DNA of 8,256 nt, taken from positions 1 to 8,256 of the forward strand of contig JAKITH010000046.1 in NCBI GenBank assembly GCA_021648185.1, in the 5' to 3' direction. This document shows, in pieces, positions 3,884-8,256 of this stretch. The notes under the pieces were generated by a model. That model did not search any database and was not told where the DNA came from. It saw only the letters and a list, made by a program, of their open reading frames with translations. Origin of the DNA: Thiomicrorhabdus sp. GTDB lineage: Bacteria; Pseudomonadota; Gammaproteobacteria; Thiomicrospirales; Thiomicrospiraceae. Numbering within the stretch: the first letter of the stretch is position 1; each line of letters starts with the position of its first letter. The position numbers were made by a program, and so were the translations under genes.

Positions 3884-6523
3884 ATGACCGATTCAAGCAA
3901 AAAAATCACCGACCCTCTTTTAAGCGAATTAAGCGACAACGCCACCATAACGGATTCTTCCGTTGAAGCAGAAATTTCACCCCCCCCCTCTGAGCCAAGT
4001 ACCGTACCAAAGATAAACCTCGCGGAATCTGACGATGACTTAGACACCATTAAAATTGAAGTAGAAGAAGAGGCGCTTAAAATGGAAATAAGTGAGACAA
4101 TTTTGGCGCTCTTAGACAATCAAGAAATACAAACGGTCAATGCAAAATCAGACTCTCTATTTGACCAATTTAGCACGCCCGATAGCGAAACAGACGCTGA
4201 ATATCCTGATGAAATTTTTTTGCTTCCCATCAAAGAGCGTCCTTTTTTTCCTGCGCAACAACTGCCTGTTTTGCTCAATAAAAAAAGTTGGAGCAAAACC
4301 TTTGATGCTATTCAATCGGGAAAATGCAAATACATCGGTTTAATTTTTGTCGATAAAGAGGAGCATGATAAAGCCAAACCCAAAGACTTTAGCGCCATGG
4401 GCACCTTAATTAAAATTCACGACCCAAAAGTACAAGACGACTACATTCAATTAATTGCCGAAGGCATTCAACGCTTTGAAGTAAAAGAGTGGTTGCAAAA
4501 GTCCGCTCCGTATAAAGCCAAAGTAACCTACCCAGAAACGGTGCATCACGGCAGTGAGAAAGAGCTTAAAGCTTACAGTCTTGCGCTAATGAACGCCTTT
4601 AAAGAACTACTGCCTTTAAACCCGCTGTACAGTGAAGAACTTAAATACTTTTTAAATAGAAATAACTCCAGCGATCCCTCTGAGCTGGCCGATTTTGCCG
4701 CGGGTCTTACCACGGCCAATAACGTAGCACTTCAAGAGACGTTAGAAACCTTAGAGCTGACTGAACGCATGGAAAAAGTGTTGGTTCTGTTTAAACAAGA
4801 GATTGAAATTACCAAAATGCAGTCCAAAATTCGTGGGCGTGTCGAAGAGAACATTTCAGACCACCAACGCGATTTTTTATTACGCCAGCAACTGCATGAA
4901 ATTCAGTCCGAACTGGGCATCGATAAAGACGATCAAACACTGGATATTGACCGCTTTGAAAAACGCATTAAAAAATTAGCGCTCACCAAAAAAATTGTTA
5001 AAAAAGCCAATGAAGAGCTTCAGAAGCTCAAAACACTCGACCCTCAATCACCCGAATACAGTGTGTCACGTAGCTGGTTAGATTGGCTAACACAACTGCC
5101 TTGGGGAAAATACAGCAAAGATAAGTTGGACTTAAAACGTGCCAAAAAGGTGCTCGATAAAGGTCATGAAGGCCTTGAGGACGTTAAAGATCGTATTCTA
5201 GAATTTTTAGCCGTCGGCGCCTTAAAAGGAGAAATAGCGGGTTCTATTATCTGCCTTGTAGGGCCTCCTGGTGTCGGAAAAACCTCTATTGGACGCTCCA
5301 TTGCCAAATCACTTGGGCGAAAATTTTACCGTTTTTCCGTGGGGGGTATGCGAGACGAAGCTGAAATAAAAGGCCATCGACGTACCTACATTGGTGCCAT
5401 GCCAGGAAAGTTCATTCAAGCACTCAAAGAGTGCCAAACCGCTAATCCCGTTATTATGTTAGATGAAGTGGACAAAATAGGCTCCTCTTTTCAAGGCGAC
5501 CCCGCTTCCGCTCTGCTGGAAGTATTGGACCCTGAGCAAAATCATGACTTCTTAGACCACTACATGGATGTTCGCTTTGATCTGTCCAAAGCCCTTTTCA
5601 TTTGTACTGCCAACAGCTTAGACTCCATTCCAAGTGCACTGCTTGACCGCATGGAAGTCATTCGACTGTCTGGCTACATTACCGAAGAAAAAATGCTCAT
5701 CGCTAAAAAACATCTTTGGCCAACCCTGTTAAAAGAGGCTGGACTCAGCCCCAAACAACTGAGTATTACGCCCGCCGCCACACGTCAAGTCATTGAAGGC
5801 TATGCACGAGAAGCAGGGGTGCGAAATCTCAAAAAACAACTCGCGAAACTGATTCGAAAGCAAGCGGTTAACTTTGTAACAACCAAGGTAAAAAGCGCGC
5901 GTATTCGCACTAAAGACCTAGAAAAAAAGCTAGGACAGCCCGTTTTTACCCCAGAAAAAATTCATCAACAAATCGGAACGGTAACCGGATTAGCATGGAC
6001 TTCCATGGGCGGCGTGACCCTTACCATCGAAGCCAGCCGAGTACATACCTTAAATGCTGGACTGAAACTGTCAGGGCAATTAGGCGATGTAATGCAAGAG
6101 TCTGCGGGCATTGCACACAGCTTTATCAGAGCGCACTTAAAACACTATCAAGCCGACTCACACTTTTTTGATAAAGCCTTCATTCACATTCATGTACCCG
6201 ATGGCGCTACCCAAAAAGACGGCCCCAGTGCAGGCGTAACCATTGCCACCGCCCTACTTTCCTTGGCTCGTAATGAACCCCTTAAAACGTCACTGGCGAT
6301 GACCGGGGAGCTAAGCTTAACGGGGCAAGTATTGCCCGTAGGCGGCATACGTGAAAAGCTCATCGCTGCCAAGCGCATTGGAATTACCACCTTAATTTTG
6401 CCCGATGCAAACCGAAAAGACTATCAAGAACTGCCGAAGTACCTCAAAAAAGGCATGACCATTCACTTTGCAGAGCATTTTGATGATGTGGTTTCTTTGA
6501 CGTTTAAAAAACCAATGAAATAA
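3884..6523 (+). CDS. lon: ATP-dependent Lon protease with acidic N-terminal extension
   Basis: Cytoplasmic AAA+ serine protease that unfolds and degrades damaged and short-lived regulatory proteins. It is 879 residues, against 784 in E. coli. Domains in order: acidic extension (1 to about 108), Lon N-terminal substrate-binding domain (about 111-310), helical linker (about 311-450), AAA+ module with Walker A GPPGVGKT (460-467), Walker B IMLDEVDK (524-531) and an arginine-finger region LLDRME (586-591), then the protease domain with catalytic Ser782 (KDGPSAG) and Lys825 (GGIREKL). The Ser-Lys spacing of 43 equals that of E. coli Lon (Ser679/Lys722), so the body is standard and all extra length is N-terminal. 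The extension carries about 29 Asp/Glu against 6 Lys and no Arg, and reads through a C9 run. ATG 3884 lacks a clear ribosome binding site and follows an in-frame stop at 3869-3871. An internal ATG at 4082 (813 residues) has a much better one. The divergent neighbour is mogA; the gene ends before a two-way terminator. Confidence 0.96.
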   Translation: MTDSSKKITDPLLSELSDNATITDSSVEAEISPPPSEPSTVPKINLAESDDDLDTIKIEVEEEALKMEISETILALLDNQEIQTVNAKSDSLFDQFSTPDSETDAEYPDEIFLLPIKERPFFPAQQLPVLLNKKSWSKTFDAIQSGKCKYIGLIFVDKEEHDKAKPKDFSAMGTLIKIHDPKVQDDYIQLIAEGIQRFEVKEWLQKSAPYKAKVTYPETVHHGSEKELKAYSLALMNAFKELLPLNPLYSEELKYFLNRNNSSDPSELADFAAGLTTANNVALQETLETLELTERMEKVLVLFKQEIEITKMQSKIRGRVEENISDHQRDFLLRQQLHEIQSELGIDKDDQTLDIDRFEKRIKKLALTKKIVKKANEELQKLKTLDPQSPEYSVSRSWLDWLTQLPWGKYSKDKLDLKRAKKVLDKGHEGLEDVKDRILEFLAVGALKGEIAGSIICLVGPPGVGKTSIGRSIAKSLGRKFYRFSVGGMRDEAEIKGHRRTYIGAMPGKFIQALKECQTANPVIMLDEVDKIGSSFQGDPASALLEVLDPEQNHDFLDHYMDVRFDLSKALFICTANSLDSIPSALLDRMEVIRLSGYITEEKMLIAKKHLWPTLLKEAGLSPKQLSITPAATRQVIEGYAREAGVRNLKKQLAKLIRKQAVNFVTTKVKSARIRTKDLEKKLGQPVFTPEKIHQQIGTVTGLAWTSMGGVTLTIEASRVHTLNAGLKLSGQLGDVMQESAGIAHSFIRAHLKHYQADSHFFDKAFIHIHVPDGATQKDGPSAGVTIATALLSLARNEPLKTSLAMTGELSLTGQVLPVGGIREKLIAAKRIGITTLILPDANRKDYQELPKYLKKGMTIHFAEHFDDVVSLTFKKPMK
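3980..3988 (+). repeat. Nine-base C homopolymer in the 5' part of lon
   Basis: Nine C encode Pro-Pro-Pro in ISPPPSE (residues 31-37) of the Lon extension. A one-base slip would disrupt translation begun at 3884 but not translation begun at the internal ATG 4082. Confidence 0.9.
4066..4084 (+). promoter_or_regulatory. Possible alternative lon ribosome binding site and start
   Basis: AGAAGAGG at 4066-4073 lies 8 nt before an in-frame ATG at 4082-4084 (Met67, MEISETILAL). This is a stronger translation signal than the one at 3884. It would give an 813-residue Lon with an extension of about 40 residues over typical enzymes. The run of Glu codons just upstream could produce such a purine-rich stretch by chance, so this is a candidate only. 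Confidence 0.4.
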
Positions 6524-6540
6524 GAAGAGACCTTTGCTTC

Positions 6541-6585
6541 TTAAAACCACAAAAGGCTCTATTTTAGAGCCTTTTGTGGTTTTAA
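6541..6585. terminator. Bidirectional intrinsic terminator between lon and flgL
   Basis: Perfect inverted repeat: 21-nt arms at 6541-6561 and 6565-6585 around a 3-nt TTT loop. Each arm has a GC-containing core (ACCAC, GGCTC) and an AAAA/TTTT outer end, so RNA from either strand ends the stem in a U run. It sits 17 nt after the lon stop and 24 nt beyond the flgL stop, between convergent genes, as expected of a shared terminator. Confidence 0.93.
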
Positions 6586-6609
6586 CAGTTTTACTTTTAG
6601 GTAAAGGTT

Positions 6610-7638
6610 TTATCTCAAATAGTCAAAAAGAGACATTCCCTGTACTCGCGTAAAAACTTGTTGTGCCACATCTAATGCATTTTGGCTTTTGGTTAAGTCC
6701 GTGGATCCTTTGACTAAATCCATGTCTTCTAAATTCATTCGCCGCTCTTCTAAAGCGATTTTAAAGGATTCTCCTGCATCGTATTGTGCTTCAATACGGT
6801 TTTGTCTTCCCCCTATTTCTGCTCGCACTTCAGATAGCTGATTAATCCCTGTTTCTAAATCATCAATCACGCCATCTGGCGGAGGAAGCCCTGCTTCCAG
6901 CGCTTTTTGAAACTCAACAAGTACATTCAATATATTGGAGTCAGGCGTTCCAACGAAGGCCGTTGTCGTCGTAATACCAAACACCTTCTCGCCATTATCG
7001 GTAATACGAATTCGACTGGAATCCCCTTGATCGTCTGCGGTCATACGGTTATCTGAATCAAAGCCTATTTGCACAAATCGAGAGCCATAATTGGCTAACT
7101 CATCATACACAGGGGTCACCCCATCCGACTCAACCTGACCGATCGCATTGGTACTGCCAATATAGCTATAGTAACCAGGATTGTTCACATCCTCTACATA
7201 AGCTTGTTCTGAAAATACACTGCTCCCCCCAAAAATTAACTCCCCTTCAGAATTACGATAGTTCATCATATTTTTAGTTTGCTGAATAATTTGCTCCAAC
7301 TCGGCTGCGGCCGCTTGTCGATCGGTTGCAGAATAAGTATCGTTAGACATTTGAATGGACAACTCACGTGCTCGCTGCAACTGAATGACCGAATCATTAA
7401 TTGCCGTCTCTTCCAACACCAATTGTGACTTGGCATACTCACCATTTTTAGCGTACTGGTCAATGGTGTTCATGGTACGGTTCAATGAATGAATTTGCGC
7501 TGTTGCAACAGGATCATCGCTCGCGGCATTAACGCGCTTTCCTGTGCTGAGCTGTACTTGAGTTTCTAATACATCGGCTTGATGTTTCTGAATCGAATTA
7601 ATGCCTTGGCTGTGAAACTGATTCGTTGAAATTCTCAT
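6610..7638 (-). CDS. flgL: Flagellar hook-filament junction protein FlgL (HAP3)
   Basis: Structural protein exported by the flagellar type III system; with FlgK it joins the hook to the flagellin filament. It is 342 residues, slightly longer than the roughly 317 of E. coli FlgL. The N-terminal flagellin-like coiled-coil region opens MRISTNQF and carries LSTGKRVNAASDDPVA (30-45), the conserved signature of flagellin-type N-termini. The middle (about 140-250) is the variable outer domain. The C-terminal helix contains the ALEERRMNLEDMDLVKGSTD segment and closes with AQQVFTRVQGMSLFDYL, as in flagellin C-terminal domains. There is no signal peptide, as expected for type III export. The start is ATG 7638, with a strong AGGAG at 7646-7650 spaced 7 nt; that site lies inside the last codons of flgK. 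The 3-nt gap to flgK implies translational coupling. Confidence 0.95.
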   Translation of the reverse strand: MRISTNQFHSQGINSIQKHQADVLETQVQLSTGKRVNAASDDPVATAQIHSLNRTMNTIDQYAKNGEYAKSQLVLEETAINDSVIQLQRARELSIQMSNDTYSATDRQAAAAELEQIIQQTKNMMNYRNSEGELIFGGSSVFSEQAYVEDVNNPGYYSYIGSTNAIGQVESDGVTPVYDELANYGSRFVQIGFDSDNRMTADDQGDSSRIRITDNGEKVFGITTTTAFVGTPDSNILNVLVEFQKALEAGLPPPDGVIDDLETGINQLSEVRAEIGGRQNRIEAQYDAGESFKIALEERRMNLEDMDLVKGSTDLTKSQNALDVAQQVFTRVQGMSLFDYLR

Positions 7639-7641
7639 CTC

Positions 7642-8256
7642 TTATCTCCTTACCGCATCTAATATCGTTTGAAATAACGCCTGAGAAGTCGCTATAATTT
7701 GTGCCGCGGCCTCGTATGCTTGTTGATATTTAACTAAATTTGCCGCTTCTTCATCAAGACTCACGCCTGAGATCGAATCTCGCTGATCCGTGACTTGCTG
7801 AAGCACATTTGTTTGAGCGGTTAACTGAACTTCAGAGCTACGCACATACATTCCCACATTGGTTGCCATCTTAGAGTAACCGCCCAATAGCGTCTCTGAG
7901 CCCACATCACTGCTGTCCGCTAACAACAACTTGGTAGACTGTAGTCCTGCTAAATTGGAAATATTTACATTATCTCCTACGCCAGCGGCAGCAGGAACTT
8001 CATCTAAAAGTGAGCCATCATTATTGGCATCAATGGGACTTTGCCCTCGTGTGGCCACTTTTTCGGTTTGCGTTAAGGCTTGAGAAAAATCGTCTAAAAT
8101 GGCTTGATGCGGTTTAACCAAAAAAGAGTCTCCGTCATCTGGAGCCGCAACCACACCACTTAAGTCAAATGAAATCCCTTCAATACTGGCCGTTGCGCCT
8201 CGCGCCAAGCTGACAGGATTACCTGTACTGTCTAATAGTGGATTATTTGTTTGTGC
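7642..8256 (-). CDS. flgK: Flagellar hook-associated protein FlgK (HAP1), C-terminal part (5' end outside window)
   Basis: Only the last 204 residues are visible. The frame stays open to base 8256, so the TTG at 8208 is not the start. FlgK is the first hook-filament junction protein, exported through the flagellar channel and placed between hook and FlgL. The final 41 residues (GVSLDEEAANLVKYQQAYEA onward, ending ATSQALFQTILDAVRR) form the C-terminal helix typical of FlgK and hook-family proteins, with the conserved LDEEAANL and YQQAYEAAAQ segments. The preceding sequence, with LGGYSKMATNVGMYVRSSEV and a coiled-coil-like TNVLQQVTDQRDS, matches the second half of the D1 domain. It is followed 3 nt later by flgL, the usual flgK-flgL order. 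The upstream genes of this flagellar operon lie beyond the window. Confidence 0.93.
   Translation of the reverse strand, partial: AQTNNPLLDSTGNPVSLARGATASIEGISFDLSGVVAAPDDGDSFLVKPHQAILDDFSQALTQTEKVATRGQSPIDANNDGSLLDEVPAAAGVGDNVNISNLAGLQSTKLLLADSSDVGSETLLGGYSKMATNVGMYVRSSEVQLTAQTNVLQQVTDQRDSISGVSLDEEAANLVKYQQAYEAAAQIIATSQALFQTILDAVRR

Noticed and set aside
3868..4119. 83-codon open frame on the minus strand, serine-rich
   Set aside because: It is antisense to the acidic 5' part of lon; its Ser content mirrors the Asp/Glu codons on the other strand, and it looks nothing like a known protein.
7642..8208. Complete short gene starting at TTG 8208
   Set aside because: The frame remains open to the window edge and the protein is clearly the C-terminal part of FlgK, so the TTG is an internal Leu codon.
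1..8256. Mobile element, CRISPR array, tRNA/rRNA, toxin-antitoxin or other novel gene system
   Set aside because: I found no transposase, integrase, regular spaced repeats, tRNA-like cloverleaf or small defence-type gene pair; the genes are mostly housekeeping with normal spacing.

Overview
This is an ordinary, gene-dense chromosomal stretch with moderate-to-low GC content. The proteins most resemble those of a flagellated gammaproteobacterium. A secreted alpha-carbonic anhydrase beside prmB/mogA, together with gammaproteobacterial-type Lon, PrmB and MogA, would suit a sulfur-oxidising autotroph of the Thiomicrospira/Hydrogenovibrio/Thiomicrorhabdus kind. That placement is an inference from protein resemblance and context, not a proven identification.

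Layout. (1) At 1-392 (+) lies the 3' end of a cyclic-di-GMP phosphodiesterase (EAL domain). It converges on (2) a minus-strand cluster at 464-3801. Read in the direction of transcription, this cluster is mogA (molybdopterin adenylyltransferase), prmB (ribosomal protein L3 glutamine methyltransferase), an exported alpha-carbonic anhydrase, and a small exported protein with a PEP-CTERM-like C-terminal tail that I cannot name. mogA and prmB are 12 nt apart and probably co-transcribed; the carbonic anhydrase and tail-anchored protein follow after gaps of about 90 nt. (3) Divergent from mogA is lon (+), encoding the ATP-dependent Lon protease. It has an unusual acidic N-terminal extension of about 100 residues and is preceded by a good match to a sigma-32 heat-shock promoter. 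(4) A perfect 21-bp inverted repeat follows lon and serves as a two-way terminator against (5) the flagellar hook-associated genes flgL and flgK (-); flgK runs off the right edge.

The window is a set of housekeeping and surface functions (second-messenger turnover, CO2/bicarbonate interconversion, ribosome modification, molybdenum cofactor synthesis, proteolysis, flagellar assembly). I see no mobile element, CRISPR array, RNA gene or new multi-gene system. The points most worth a second look are: three long C/G homopolymers clustered at the 5' ends of the carbonic anhydrase and lon genes; the Lon extension with two competing start sites; the heat-shock-type promoter; and the unnamed exported protein with its non-ATG start and sorting-like tail.
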